A program made the translations under genes and the position numbers. From contig NZ_JACOGD010000008.1 in assembly GCF_014284235.1 (NCBI RefSeq), forward strand, positions 1 through 64,000: DNA of 64,000 bases. Reading direction: 5' to 3'. How positions within the stretch are numbered: the stretch's first letter is position 1; each line of letters begins with the position of its first letter. Shown piece by piece: positions 1 through 10,300 of the stretch. Under the pieces are notes generated by a model. It had not been told where the DNA came from. It saw nothing but the letters and a program-made list of their open reading frames with translations, and searched no databases. This DNA is from Cognatundibacterium curvum (GTDB lineage: Bacteria > Pseudomonadota > Gammaproteobacteria > Burkholderiales > Burkholderiaceae_D).

Positions 1-36
1 CGTTCAATCTGAGCCAGGATCAAACTCTTCAGTTTA
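1..36 (-). rRNA. rrs: 16S rRNA, 5' end only (partial)
   Basis: The reverse complement of the first 36 bases is the universal 16S 5' terminus, including the AGAGTTTGATCCTGGCTCAG primer site followed by ATTGAACG. The gene runs leftward out of the window, so only its first bases are present. The exact mature 5' end near base 35 or 36 is inferred from alignment to E. coli. Confidence 0.97.
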
Positions 37-229
37 ATCTCTGTTTAAAGACATTTCTGTCTGTCGCTCACTCAAAATACTGACAGTTCGATTCTCTGAA
101 TTGTTACCAACTCTGAAAATCGTCTTGCTTTATTTCTTGTGAAGCATTTGATATTTTTTAAGCTTGCCGCCCGGTTTAAAAACCAAGCGGTGCGCTTTCA
201 TCAAGTGCTCACATTTATTGACTGTTAAT

Positions 230-241
230 TGTTAAAGATCA
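230..241 (-). promoter_or_regulatory. boxA-like antitermination site in the rRNA leader
   Basis: On the minus strand this reads TGATCTTTAACA, followed by ATTAAC. It closely matches the boxA of rRNA leaders (TGCTCTTTAACA in E. coli), where NusB and NusE load to protect rRNA transcription from termination. It lies about 195 nt upstream of the 16S start, as expected for a leader boxA. The rest of the leader, 37-313, contains no gene. Confidence 0.75.
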
Positions 242-320
242 CAGAATATTGAATTCTTTTCCCGCTTACCTTGCGGCGTTTGCTTCGAATCGTTTTGTTC
301 GTCAGCAGCAGAGAAACGAG

Positions 321-349
321 ATTATGAAGCTTAGCCCGCTTTGTGTCAA
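321..349 (-). promoter_or_regulatory. Sigma-70 promoter of the rRNA operon
   Basis: Read on the minus strand, TTGACA (344-349) and CATAAT (321-326) are separated by exactly 17 bp. The -35 is perfect and the -10 matches 5 of 6. Transcription would start near base 313 and run through the boxA leader into 16S. No second promoter of similar quality was seen in 350-434. Confidence 0.85.
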
Positions 350-473
350 CACCCTTCGATGATTTATGCGATTACCTGTGGTTTTTCAAGGAAATTCATC
401 TGCACTTAGCTGAAAGATTGAGGATGCAGATTGCTTGATGCAAAATCACTATTATTCAAATCAGGAATTCAGC

Positions 474-1577
474 ATGACCCCGGAAACAACCCCAGATACA
501 GATATTGCTGCGGCAGCGACCATCGCTTCAGGCCTTTCCCTAGATAAGCAGGCGGAAGCTGAGCATGGCAATTGCGCCAATTGCCACCAGCCTGTGATAG
601 GTGCTTACTGCCATCACTGTGGACAATCCACCCATATCCATCGTTCGCTGCTACATATGGCAGAAGAATTGCTGCATGGCTTATTCCATTTTGAAACCAA
701 GGCCTGGCGCACCATTCCGGCACTGATCATTCACCCCGGAAGACTAACCCGCGACTATATAGAGGGGAAAAGGACGCGCTTTGTGTCGCCGCTGGCCCTG
801 TATTTATTTTTGCTGTTCCTGATGTTTTTCATTTTCTCTTTAAACAGTGCTGGCCTGGGTGGATTTGAAGTCAAAGAAGACAGCAAGCCAATGTCGGCAG
901 AGCAAAAAGCCTCTATTCAAAAGGAAATCGCCGAATTACGCCAAAAAGAGAAGCAGCTCAAAGCTGACAGTGAAGGAGCAAAGGAATTAAAAAAAGACAT
1001 TATTGAGCTTGAAAAAAGCTTAGCCACTGTCCCGGCAAGCCAAGCCAAGGCGACGGCAAAACAAATCAACGAAAAGCAGGAAAAAGATCAATCTGCGGCT
1101 GAAGGCTTAAAAGATCTGGCGATCGAACTGGAAAAAAGCACAGAAAAAAACACCCCGCCCTGGCTGACCAGCCGACTGCGCCATGCATCTGACAATCCTG
1201 AACTGGTCATTTATAAAATGAAAAGTGGCGCATCCAAGTTTGCACTGCTATTGCCGCCTTTAGCCTTGCCTTTTTTGTGGCTGATGTTTGTTTTTCGCAA
1301 AAAATTTGTGATGTTTGATCACGCCGTCTTTTCTTTGTATTCGCTGTGCTTTATGGTTTGCCTGATGATAGTCTGTTCGTTGCTAAGCGCAATCAATTTA
1401 AGCGGTCTGGCAATCACTCTGCTCATTTGCGTTCCACCTGCCCATATGTATGCACAAGTAAAAGGCACTTATCAGCTTACCCATATTGAAACCATCTGGC
1501 GGGTTATTTTACTGATTGTTGTCGCCGTGATTTCTATCGGGGTCTACGTCCTGTCTTTACTGGCAGCCAGCATGTAA
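474..1577 (+). CDS. DUF3667-type zinc-ribbon membrane protein
   Basis: The N-terminus has a CxxC...CxxC zinc-ribbon (NCANCHQPV and YCHHCGQ), followed by the GLFHFETKAWRT and PGRLTRDYIEGKR signatures that I associate with the DUF3667 family. A hydrophobic helix follows (about residues 103-123). Next comes a Lys/Glu-rich stretch of about 80 residues that probably forms a coiled coil, then three to four more membrane helices at the C-terminus. The ATG at 474 is preferred because AGGA lies 7 nt upstream; ATG 438 and TTG 435 are in-frame alternatives with poorer spacing. The family's function is not established. The gene is divergent from the rRNA promoter and ends at a strong bidirectional terminator. 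Confidence 0.8.
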   Translation: MTPETTPDTDIAAAATIASGLSLDKQAEAEHGNCANCHQPVIGAYCHHCGQSTHIHRSLLHMAEELLHGLFHFETKAWRTIPALIIHPGRLTRDYIEGKRTRFVSPLALYLFLLFLMFFIFSLNSAGLGGFEVKEDSKPMSAEQKASIQKEIAELRQKEKQLKADSEGAKELKKDIIELEKSLATVPASQAKATAKQINEKQEKDQSAAEGLKDLAIELEKSTEKNTPPWLTSRLRHASDNPELVIYKMKSGASKFALLLPPLALPFLWLMFVFRKKFVMFDHAVFSLYSLCFMVCLMIVCSLLSAINLSGLAITLLICVPPAHMYAQVKGTYQLTHIETIWRVILLIVVAVISIGVYVLSLLAASM

Positions 1578-1623
1578 GATCTCAAGCGAGGTTCTGTTAA
1601 AAATAGACAGGAAGTATGGTGAC

Positions 1624-1663
1624 AAAAAAGGCTTGCTGACATCTATATCCAGCAAGCCTTTTT
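1624..1663. terminator. Bidirectional intrinsic terminator
   Basis: A GGCTTGCTG / CAGCAAGCC stem (1630-1638 and 1650-1658) is flanked by an A-run on the left and a T-run on the right. It can therefore terminate the DUF3667 gene on the plus strand and the DksA-like gene on the minus strand. Confidence 0.9.
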
Positions 1664-1678
1664 AAATGCATCGATGCA

Positions 1679-2056
1679 CTACATACTGGAATGCGTATGT
1701 AAATGCAGTCGCTTCTCATCAGCTTCTAAGGCACCTTGACAATGAATGCAACGCTCAGCAGTTGGTTCAGCCTCAAGGCGGGCGAAGGGAATAGCAGCGC
1801 CACACTCCTTGCAAACATCGGCAATATTTTCGCTGAGTCTGGCCTGAGCGCGCTGCAAGGCCTCCCATTCCGCATGCTGGTGCAAATACTGCGACATCGC
1901 TTCATGATTCAGTGTATCGCCTGTTGCGCTGTCGCCAGCTTCAGCAGCAAGGCTGTGGGTCGCCGGGTTATGTTGGCGTAAGTCTTGCTGAATACGCAAC
2001 TTTAAAGCGTCCAGTTTCTGTTTCAGGCTCTCGATTTGGGAACTGCTCAGACTCAT
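1679..2056 (-). CDS. TraR/DksA-family zinc-finger protein
   Basis: A 125-aa protein with an N-terminal helical part and a C-terminal four-cysteine zinc finger (CKECGAAIPFARLEAEPTAE, then CIHC), the TraR/DksA C4 arrangement. DksA-type proteins bind the RNA polymerase secondary channel and modulate initiation, notably at rRNA promoters. This one is shorter than DksA (about 150 aa) and lacks a clear DxxDxA coiled-coil tip, so it is better seen as a DksA/TraR relative than as DksA. The ATG at 2056 has a GGAG site 7 nt upstream. It is a single-gene unit with a shared terminator downstream. Confidence 0.85.
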   Translation of the reverse strand: MSLSSSQIESLKQKLDALKLRIQQDLRQHNPATHSLAAEAGDSATGDTLNHEAMSQYLHQHAEWEALQRAQARLSENIADVCKECGAAIPFARLEAEPTAERCIHCQGALEADEKRLHLHTHSSM

Positions 2057-2129
2057 TTTATCTCCGGATTGAAGTGATATGAGTCAGATTACTCCGCTAC
2101 CCCCTGATGACTTTGATGCAGCGCAATAC

Positions 2130-3386
2130 CTATGCGGGCAAAATTTCTACTCTGCTTTGATTACGGCCAGAGTGTTTAGCCTGATACAAAGCTTTATCAG
2201 CGCGCTCAAGCAAACGTTCCAGTTGCTGGTCTTGCGGATGGTTAGAAGCGATGCCGAGACTGACGGTCACACCAAACTGGGCGCCATCATTATCAAAAAA
2301 GCGCAATTCTTCAACACGCTTGCGGATACGCTCAGCGACAATCATCGCTTGCTGATCTGTAGTCTGTTGCAACAAGACGCAAAACTCTTCCCCGCCAAGG
2401 CGACCAAACAAATCAATCTCTCTGAGTTCAATCTTGACGGCTTCTGCAAATCTGACCAAGACCTGATCACCCACCAAATGTCCATGCGCATCGTTGATGG
2501 TCTTAAACAAGTCCAGATCCAGCATTAACAAGCTCACACGCGTGTTGTAACGCTGCGCGCTTTTAAACACATGTTCGGTATGTTCAAGAAAAGCACGCCG
2601 GTTTTCTATGTTCGTCAACGCGTCAGTCGTCGCCAGACGCTTGAGCTCCAGCTCCATCGCATTACGTTGCGTGACATCACGGAACACGCCTTCTATACCT
2701 GCAAAATTGCCCTGTTCGTCCTGCAGCGCCTGACTATTGAGAGAAATATCGATCACACGTCCGGATTTACAGCGCATTTTTCCAGGAAAATCCGTCACTC
2801 GCCCCTTGGACAAGATAGCCTGACGGTAGGACTCGCTCTCTTCCACATCCAGATAAAAAGACTTCGCGTCTTTACCTTCCACTTCTTCGGGTTCATAACC
2901 CAGCATATTAACCACTGAGGGGCTGATTTTTCTGATATATCCGGCAGCATCGGTGCGGTAATACACGTCCTGCATATTTTCAAACAAACGGCGGAAATCC
3001 AGCTCACTTTGCCGCAAATGCGCATCCATTTCATCATGCTCAGTCATGTCAAGTGCACTGATGAGTACCGCATCCTGTTGCTGGTATTGAATGGAACGGC
3101 TCGCCACCAGCAAAATACGGAAATGGTTTCTCAGCGTGCGGATACGCATTTTTGCAGCTGGATTTTCCCAACTGCCACCATCTTTCTGAATTCTGACCTG
3201 TGAACGGGTCTGATCCAGGGTATGTACCAGATCTGCAATTTTCTGCCCCTGCAATTGCGACAACTCCTCGGCCTCCAGCAAGCGTAATGCTGCCGGATTA
3301 GCATCAACCAATACGCCGTTGAGCGCGATAAAGACCGCGTTGGGAAGAACGTCAATCAGGGAAATGGAAGAATGTAAGGAATTCAA
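2130..3386 (-). CDS. PAS-PAS-GGDEF diguanylate cyclase
   Basis: A 418-aa cytosolic protein that probably makes cyclic di-GMP from two GTP. It has two PAS-like sensor regions (about residues 12-120 and 125-245, the second ending in the PAC-type GIEGVFRDVTQRN) and a GGDEF domain (about 250-415). The active-site motif is GGEEF near residue 331, a functional variant. No membrane helix or signal peptide is visible, so it should sense an internal cue. The start appears to be TTG, with AAAGG about 7 nt upstream and no early in-frame ATG. Monocistronic. Confidence 0.9.
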   Translation of the reverse strand: MNSLHSSISLIDVLPNAVFIALNGVLVDANPAALRLLEAEELSQLQGQKIADLVHTLDQTRSQVRIQKDGGSWENPAAKMRIRTLRNHFRILLVASRSIQYQQQDAVLISALDMTEHDEMDAHLRQSELDFRRLFENMQDVYYRTDAAGYIRKISPSVVNMLGYEPEEVEGKDAKSFYLDVEESESYRQAILSKGRVTDFPGKMRCKSGRVIDISLNSQALQDEQGNFAGIEGVFRDVTQRNAMELELKRLATTDALTNIENRRAFLEHTEHVFKSAQRYNTRVSLLMLDLDLFKTINDAHGHLVGDQVLVRFAEAVKIELREIDLFGRLGGEEFCVLLQQTTDQQAMIVAERIRKRVEELRFFDNDGAQFGVTVSLGIASNHPQDQQLERLLERADKALYQAKHSGRNQSRVEILPA

Positions 3387-3665
3387 AAAGAGACCTTTGG
3401 AAAGTGAAGTGCATCAGGACAGCTTTTATTTTACTCTGCGATCTGATAAAAGCACGCACAAAATTACTGTGCAACATGAATTTCTATAAGGCAATATCAA
3501 TCATAAACCTTTTTCAAGACACCTGATCGCAAGCACATCATAAGCATGAAATAATAGCTGGATAAACTAGGTATGTAGCCAAGGCTATCGCACTCAGTGC
3601 ATGATAGTCCGCTCCGCCAACAACGGATTAATTCTGCTTCCCCCATCAACCAGGATACTATTTCC

Positions 3666-5339
3666 ATGAAATTGCAACTTACCCCATCCGCCAACTTGCT
3701 GCGACGTTTGCTCATCACCAGCCTGCTCAGCACACCTGTTATCGCCCTCGCTGCACAAGCTGGCGAAAAACCGGCACAACCGAAACTGATGGTCGTACTG
3801 GTAGTGGATGGCCTGCCGCAAGAGCAGGTTGTGCGTTACCGCGAACAATTTGCCGCTAACGGTGGTTTCCGCCGCCTGCTAGACAAAGGTGCCTGGTTCA
3901 GCAACGCGCACCAGGCCCATGGTGTAACGCTGACTGCAGTTGGCCACACTGCGATCCTGACTGGCGCCTATCCATATCAGCACGGCATTATCGCTAACGA
4001 ATGGACCGATCGTAAAACACTGGAACAGATGTATTGCACTCAAGATAATGCATATAGCTATATCGGAGAAGAAACCAAGGCAGGTGCAGGCACTTCCCCA
4101 GCCAATCTGAAAGTCAGCACAGTTGGTGACGAACTCAAGTACGCGACTGGCAATCAGGCCAAAGTCATTACCGTGTCCGGCAAAGACCGTGGAGCAATTC
4201 TCTTAGGCGGCAAAGCAGGCACCGCCTATATGTACATGAGCAAATCTGGTCACTTCGCGAGCAGCACTTACTACATGCAAAGTCATCCGGCCTGGGTGCA
4301 GCAATATCACCAGGGCAATCCACAAGATCGCTTCTACGGCCAGGAGTGGAAACCTCTGCTGGCTGATAAGGCATATATCAATGATGCCAGCGATGATCTG
4401 GTTGCCGATCCCAAAGAACGTTTCCCTTACCAATATGTGAGCAAGTCCGGTAAACCGGATGCCGAGTATTACAACAAGCTGCTCACCGGCCCGTTTGTCG
4501 ATGAAATGACACTGGACTTCGCACGTGCCGCAATTGAGGGTGAAAATCTGGGTAAAAATCCAGCAGGCGTGACTGATGTACTGGGCGTGAGCCTTTCCAG
4601 CCACGACTATGTGAATCATGCGTATGGCCCGGAAAGCCGCATGTCACATGATCATTTGCAGCGACTGGACAGACTGCTGGGTAACTTCTTCAGCTATCTC
4701 GATAAACGTGTCGGCCTGGATAACACCATCGTCGTACTGACCGCTGACCATGGTTTCCCGAATGTGCCTGAGTTTTCACAATCCATCAAACGTGAAGCGC
4801 AACGCATCAACAGCAAAGACATGATGGCAGCCTTGAATAAAGCACTCAGTGCCAAATTCGGCAGCGAACAACTGGCTGAAAAATGGTCCAGCCCGACTAT
4901 TTTGCTCAATACTAAGCTGATCGCTGAAAAGAATTTGAAGCAAAGTGAAATCGAAGCAGCGGCAGCAGAATTTTTGCTTGGCTATTCGGGTATCGCCAAT
5001 GTCTACACCCGTCACCAGCTGGAGCAAGGCATGGTACCGGACACACGTCAGGCAAAACTGATACAGCGCGCCTGGAACCGTCAATTATCCGGCGACTTGT
5101 TATTAGTCACTCAGCCTTACACCTACTTCAGCTACGGTGCCAAAGGGACTTCACATGGTTCTCCGTATAGCTATGATACCAATGTGCCATTGATGATCAT
5201 GGGTAAGCCATGGTTCCGCGCTGGTCACTACAGTCAATATGCAGAAGTCGTTGATATCGCACCTACGTTGTCTCATCTCTTACGCATACGTCCACCATCC
5301 GGTGCGGAAGGCCGCGTGCTGAGCGAAATTATGCATTGA
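3666..5339 (+). CDS. PafA-type alkaline phosphatase (secreted)
   Basis: A member of the alkaline phosphatase/nucleotide pyrophosphatase superfamily resembling PafA, a periplasmic phosphomonoesterase. A signal peptide covers about the first 30 residues (LLRRLLITSLLSTPVIALAA). The metal-binding VVDGLPQ, the nucleophile-threonine region (GVTLTAVGHTAILTGAYP), the SSHDYVNHAYGPES and TADHGF metal sites and the C-terminal HGSPYSYDTNVPLMIMG motif are all present. The ATG at 3666 is chosen because an AGGA site precedes it and the signal peptide follows directly; an upstream in-frame ATG at 3597 would place an odd hydrophilic extension in front. A strong terminator follows. Confidence 0.9.
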   Translation: MKLQLTPSANLLRRLLITSLLSTPVIALAAQAGEKPAQPKLMVVLVVDGLPQEQVVRYREQFAANGGFRRLLDKGAWFSNAHQAHGVTLTAVGHTAILTGAYPYQHGIIANEWTDRKTLEQMYCTQDNAYSYIGEETKAGAGTSPANLKVSTVGDELKYATGNQAKVITVSGKDRGAILLGGKAGTAYMYMSKSGHFASSTYYMQSHPAWVQQYHQGNPQDRFYGQEWKPLLADKAYINDASDDLVADPKERFPYQYVSKSGKPDAEYYNKLLTGPFVDEMTLDFARAAIEGENLGKNPAGVTDVLGVSLSSHDYVNHAYGPESRMSHDHLQRLDRLLGNFFSYLDKRVGLDNTIVVLTADHGFPNVPEFSQSIKREAQRINSKDMMAALNKALSAKFGSEQLAEKWSSPTILLNTKLIAEKNLKQSEIEAAAAEFLLGYSGIANVYTRHQLEQGMVPDTRQAKLIQRAWNRQLSGDLLLVTQPYTYFSYGAKGTSHGSPYSYDTNVPLMIMGKPWFRAGHYSQYAEVVDIAPTLSHLLRIRPPSGAEGRVLSEIMH

Positions 5340-5410
5340 TACGATACGGTGCAATCGTGATGTGATGAAGCTGAGTCGCACGTATCACCAGGCTTTGCCC
5401 TGAATACACT

Positions 5411-5452
5411 GCAAAAAAAAACCGCATGTTCAACACATGCGGTTTTTTTTTA
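5411..5452. terminator. Bidirectional intrinsic terminator
   Basis: An A-run, the stem ACCGCATGT / ACATGCGGT around a short loop, then a run of nine T. It lies between the convergent phosphatase and peptide transporter genes and can serve both. Confidence 0.93.
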
Positions 5453-5482
5453 TTGCAGCCTGCCAGCAATCAGCAGATACAG

Positions 5483-5512
5483 AATCAGTATCAGTATCAG
5501 AATCAGAATCAA
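5483..5512. repeat. Hexanucleotide tandem repeat (WATCAG)
   Basis: Five consecutive 6-bp units (AATCAG, TATCAG, TATCAG, AATCAG, AATCAA). The array runs up to and over the stop codon of the peptide transporter gene on the minus strand. Confidence 0.8.
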
Positions 5513-7065
5513 GACTTACGATAATTATTCAGCATCTGGTAACTACGTGCATACAGTGCAAATAACAAGGCAGCGACCAGCGCAAAACCGGCGAAGAAGA
5601 ACATTTGGAAAGCCGTCACGCTGATACCGGTCGTTTTTATGTACTCAGTCACAGCCGGGCTTTTCACGCTGGAATTGGCCAGCAACACCCACAAGTTACC
5701 GATAGTCACAGACAGATTCCAGAAGCTCATGATCACGCCCTTCATCGCCAGTGGTGCCTGACTGTAAGCGAATTCCAGACCAGTCGCAGATACCAGCACT
5801 TCACCAAAAGTCAGCAAAGCATACGGCAGGATTTGCCAGGTAATCGACAAGGCATCACCACCATCCATCGCGAGCTGCATAAATCCAACCACGATCCAGG
5901 CCAGACCGGAAAAGGCGATGCCCAAACCCATACGGCGCAAGGCCGTCAGCTCTACACCCATGCGTTTGAGCATAGGATACAGAACCAGATTATTAAACGG
6001 GATCAGCAACATCACCAGCATAGGGTTCAATGCCTGCATCTGAGCCGCCTGAAACCATTCCGGCTTAGTCATATCGTTGGCCTGCAAGACCCAGGTCGAT
6101 GCTTTTTGATCGAACAGTGACCAGAAAGGCGTGACCAGCGCGAAGACAACCAAGACGCGCAGCACAGCACGCACACCATCCACAGCTTCATCCGGATGCA
6201 CGCCGCGTGCACGCTCTAATTGCAGCCACGCACCCATACCACCAAAACCCAGGACCAGCACCAGTGCCAGACAGAACGCTGCCACCACACCGACACTTGG
6301 GATCAGGGTTAAGGACGCAAGCGCCAGCAAACCGCCCAATACCGCAATGAAATAACCAGTGCGGCCCTGACCTGGCTGATGTGCATTCAGCGCAGTTTTC
6401 ACCACGTTCAGGAAAGAGTGAGGATTGTTTGGGAATGGCGGCACATGGACATATTTAGTGCGGCCCGACCAGAAAATCACGGTCGCAATAAACATCAGGA
6501 TACCCGGAATACCGAAGGCGACACTTGGACCGTATTGTTTCAGGAAAATAGGCATCAGCAGCGATGCAAAGAAGGAACCAAAGTTAATGATCCAATAAAA
6601 ACCATCAAATACTTTCTGGGCCAGACTGCGGTTACTCTGATCAAACTGATCACCGACAAACGAGGTGACCAGCGGCTTAATCCCGCCAGAACCCAGCGCA
6701 ATCAGGAATAAGCCGGTATAAAAGCCTTCCTTATTATTTTCAAACACAGCCAGGCAGGCATGGCCAGCGCAGTACACCAGGCTGAGCCAGAACACCGTAT
6801 TGTATTTACCAAAGAAACGGTCAGCCAGCCAGCCACCGAGCAAAGGGAAGAAGTAAACGCCGATCACGAAGGTATGGAATACCTCTTTTGCCATGCCAGC
6901 GCGCATGCTTTCCGGCATAGATAACAGCAGACTGGTAATCAGGAACGGGGTCAGGATATTACGCATGCCATAAAAGCTGAAGCGTTCACATCCTTCGTTT
7001 GCGATGATGTAGGGGATCTGCCCTGGCATCTTCGGCTTATCCAATTGAGCAGTTTGCTGCGTCAT
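5509..7065 (-). CDS. POT/PTR2-family peptide:H+ symporter
   Basis: A 518-aa polytopic membrane protein of the proton-dependent oligopeptide transporter family, importing di- and tripeptides. The N-terminal ERFSFYGMRNILTPFL matches the family ExxERFxYYG motif. GGWLADRFFGKYNTV and FDGFYWIINFGSF (the PTR2 signature region) follow, and 12-14 hydrophobic helices are apparent. ATG 7065 is the start: a GGAG site sits 8 nt upstream, and the upstream in-frame TTG at 7077 overlaps that ribosome site. Single-gene unit. The stretch from 7066 to 7323 before the efflux gene holds no gene I can support. Confidence 0.93.
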   Translation of the reverse strand: MTQQTAQLDKPKMPGQIPYIIANEGCERFSFYGMRNILTPFLITSLLLSMPESMRAGMAKEVFHTFVIGVYFFPLLGGWLADRFFGKYNTVFWLSLVYCAGHACLAVFENNKEGFYTGLFLIALGSGGIKPLVTSFVGDQFDQSNRSLAQKVFDGFYWIINFGSFFASLLMPIFLKQYGPSVAFGIPGILMFIATVIFWSGRTKYVHVPPFPNNPHSFLNVVKTALNAHQPGQGRTGYFIAVLGGLLALASLTLIPSVGVVAAFCLALVLVLGFGGMGAWLQLERARGVHPDEAVDGVRAVLRVLVVFALVTPFWSLFDQKASTWVLQANDMTKPEWFQAAQMQALNPMLVMLLIPFNNLVLYPMLKRMGVELTALRRMGLGIAFSGLAWIVVGFMQLAMDGGDALSITWQILPYALLTFGEVLVSATGLEFAYSQAPLAMKGVIMSFWNLSVTIGNLWVLLANSSVKSPAVTEYIKTTGISVTAFQMFFFAGFALVAALLFALYARSYQMLNNYRKS

Positions 7066-7301
7066 CGGTTTCTCCAATTCAGTTATTGTAAGTTGTGGTA
7101 AATCATGTCAGTGCATGATGAGCGCAGCCCTTATTGCAAGCTGCGCTAAGCCCAGACACAAGCACATCCGGTCAGGCATAGCGCAGTGAGGACGGCTACC
7201 CAATCCGCTATAAAACAGTGCGCGCAGTATCCCGATTTGCCCCCGTCAAGTCAAGCAAGAAGCACTTGCGCAGCGCATCATTGCTGATCAGTTGCGCAAC
7301 A

Positions 7302-7337
7302 GGCCTTAACGGCCTTAACGGCGTTAACGGCGCTGGC
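7302..7337. repeat. 9-bp tandem repeat across the end of the RND gene
   Basis: GGCCTTAAC, GGCCTTAAC, GGCGTTAAC and GGCGCTGGC follow one another. On the minus strand three units each contain an in-frame CGT TAA, so the efflux pump gene ends in a row of repeated stop codons. Confidence 0.7.
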
Positions 7338-10300
7338 GCATCCAGCGCAGCGGCCACATCAGCATACGGAACACGAAGCGCACTAACAGTAAAGTCAGCA
7401 GGGCTTCGACGAACGTCATCACGAAGGCGACGAAAGTATTCCAGCGTTGATCACGTCGTAAAAACTTGGCGATCATGCTGTCGCGCTTGATTTCTATACT
7501 GTCATAGAAAGTCGGCACCACCAGCAAAGTCAGCAAGGTCGAGGTAATCGTACCGCCAATAATCGCAATGGCCAGCGGGCGATAGAATTCGCCGCCCTCA
7601 CCCAGACCTATCGCGACCGGCAGCATACCGGCGATCAGCGCAAAGGTCGTCATCAGGATAGGACGCAGACGTTTACGCCCGGCTGTCATCAGCGCTTCTT
7701 CGCGCTCTAAGCCTTCGCGCTCCAGTTCGCGTGCACAATCAAGTAAGAGAATCGCATTTTTTGCGACCAGTCCCATCAGCATAATAATGCCGATAAAACT
7801 CATCAGATTCAGCGTTCCCTTAGTCATCAACAGCGCCAGCACCACACCGATCAGACTTAAAGGCAGCGACAACATCACCGCAATCGGCGCCGTGAATGAG
7901 CCAAACTGCATCACCAGTATCAGGTACATCAGGCCTATACCCATGACCAGTGCAATCGCCATTTCGCTGAACAATTCTTTTTGCGAGCGCGCCGCACCAC
8001 CCAGTTCCAGCGCATAACCAGATGGGAAATTCATCGCCTTGGCGATCTTCAATGCATCTGCAGTCACCTCACCCGGCGAACGACCCTGCGCATTCGCAGA
8101 AACCGAAATCATGCGCTTGCCATCAAAATGCTGAATCTTGGCCGGACCTTTCGCCATGCTGATTTTAGCGATCTGTTCGAGCGGAACCATCTTGTCGCTG
8201 CCACTCACCGCGATAGGCAGGCGTTCAATATTCTCCAGATTAATTCGGTCAGCCGGATGTAGCCTGACCGCCACATCACGTGCCTCGCCGGTAGGATCGA
8301 CCCAGTCACCGACCTCTACACCTGCGAAGGCAACCCGCAGAGCCTGCGCCGCATCGTTGACCGAAATACCCAGCGAATTCGCCAGGCCGCGATCCATCTC
8401 TATCTGCAGCTCATCCTTAGGCTCCTGCTCAGACAGGCCAACATCCACCGCCCCCTCTACCTTACGCAGCTTATCCATGAATTCATTGGCAATCGCCAGC
8501 AATTTGCGCGCATCCGGGCCAGAGAACTGGATCTGCACTGGCTTACCACCGCCATTGTTCAGATCGTCCTGCACCACATATTCGGCACCGACCAGACTGC
8601 CGACCAGGCCGCGTAACTCGACCGCGATTTGCGCCGCAGAGCGCTGACGCTCGGTACTCTTGCCGATATCCACATACACGCGGCCACCTGTTGCATTCAC
8701 ATTGCTGTTGGTGGCCTTGGTTTCCTTGATGGTGCGCGCGAGCTCGGCCGCCTTCTCTACTTTCAAGCGAGCATAATCCAGACTGGCGCTGGAAGGCGTC
8801 CTGACTTCAACAAAAATCGTACCATTATCGGCAGAAGGTAAAAAGCTGGAGCCACCAAACTTCGCATGCAGGCCTAGCGCCAGCACAAACGACATGGCAG
8901 CGATCACTGCCATTGAAGTACGGTGATGCAAAGCCCAGGCAATCACATTGCCGTAACGGTCAGACTGATGATCAAACCAGGCATTGAATTTCGCCAGCAG
9001 CAGACTCAGACCAGTCTTAGGCTGCTCATGATGGCCAGGCGGATCACCCCAGTAAGCCGACAGCATAGGGTCGAGTGTGAACGAGATAAACAGACTCACC
9101 AGCACAGAACTGGCGACAGTCAGCGCAAACGGACGGAACCATTCACCGGATACCCCGGGCATAAACGCGACCGGAATAAAAACCGCAATAATCGAAAACG
9201 TGGTGGCGGCCACTGCCAGCCCGATTTCCTTGGTACCGTTGCTGGCAGCCGTGCGTCGGTCTTCACCCATCTCCATATGGCGCACGATGTTTTCACGTAC
9301 CACAATCGCATCATCAATCAAAACCCCGATCGCAAGCGATAAGCCCAGCAAGGTCATAAAGTTGAGGGTAAAACCGCACAGCCAGATGGCGATAAAGGCA
9401 GCGATCACCGAGGTCGGTAAACTAAGTGCAGTAATCAGCGTAGAGCGCCATGAATTAAGGAAGACATAGACCACAAAAATGGTCAGAACCGCGCCGAAAA
9501 TCAGAGATTCGATCACATTATTCAGACTGCTTTCGGCATCCTTACCACCATCCTGCGTGACTTCCAGGCGCGTGCCTGCAGGCAGCGTCTTATTAATTTC
9601 AGCCACCAATTGGCGCACTCTGGCAGCGACCGACACGGTACTCGCATCACGCGAACGGGTAATTGAGATACCCACATTCGGATTACCATTGCGTACACTG
9701 AAACCGCTGATCTCGGCAAAACCATCCGCGATGTCAGCCACTTGCGCCAGGCGCACGACTTCCGTACCACGGCGCTTAATCACGATAGACTGAAATTCCT
9801 GCGGCGACTCAATGCGGCCGATCAGACGGATACTCTGTTCTTTCAAATCACCTTTGACCTTGCCTACCGGCGCAGTGGTGTTCTGATTTTTAAGCGCCGT
9901 CACAACTTCAGCCACCGAGACATTGTATTCACGTAGCTTCTGCGCATGTAGCAAGACACTCAGTTCTCGCTTAAGAGAACCATTCACCGACACGGTGGCA
10001 ACACCATCAATGCCACGGAATTTATCCGAAAATTCATCCTCAGCCTTGCGTGAAATTTCGGCATGACTCAAGGTGGTCGATGACAAAGCCAGCTGCATGA
10101 TGGGCTGAGCCGATGGATCTATGCGCTGCAAGACCGGTTCACGCATTTCTACCGGCAGCTTATAGCGCACCGCCGCGATAGAATTCCTGACCTCGTCCGA
10201 GGCTTCTATCATGTTCTTATTAAAATTAAAGAAGATGACGATGCTGGCATTGCCCTCTGCTGCCGTGGAAGTCAGTCTGTCTACACCTGAAATACTTTGC

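Noticed and set aside
3597..3665. Longer N-terminus for the alkaline phosphatase
   Set aside because: It would put a hydrophilic extension before a clear signal peptide, and the later ATG has the ribosome site.
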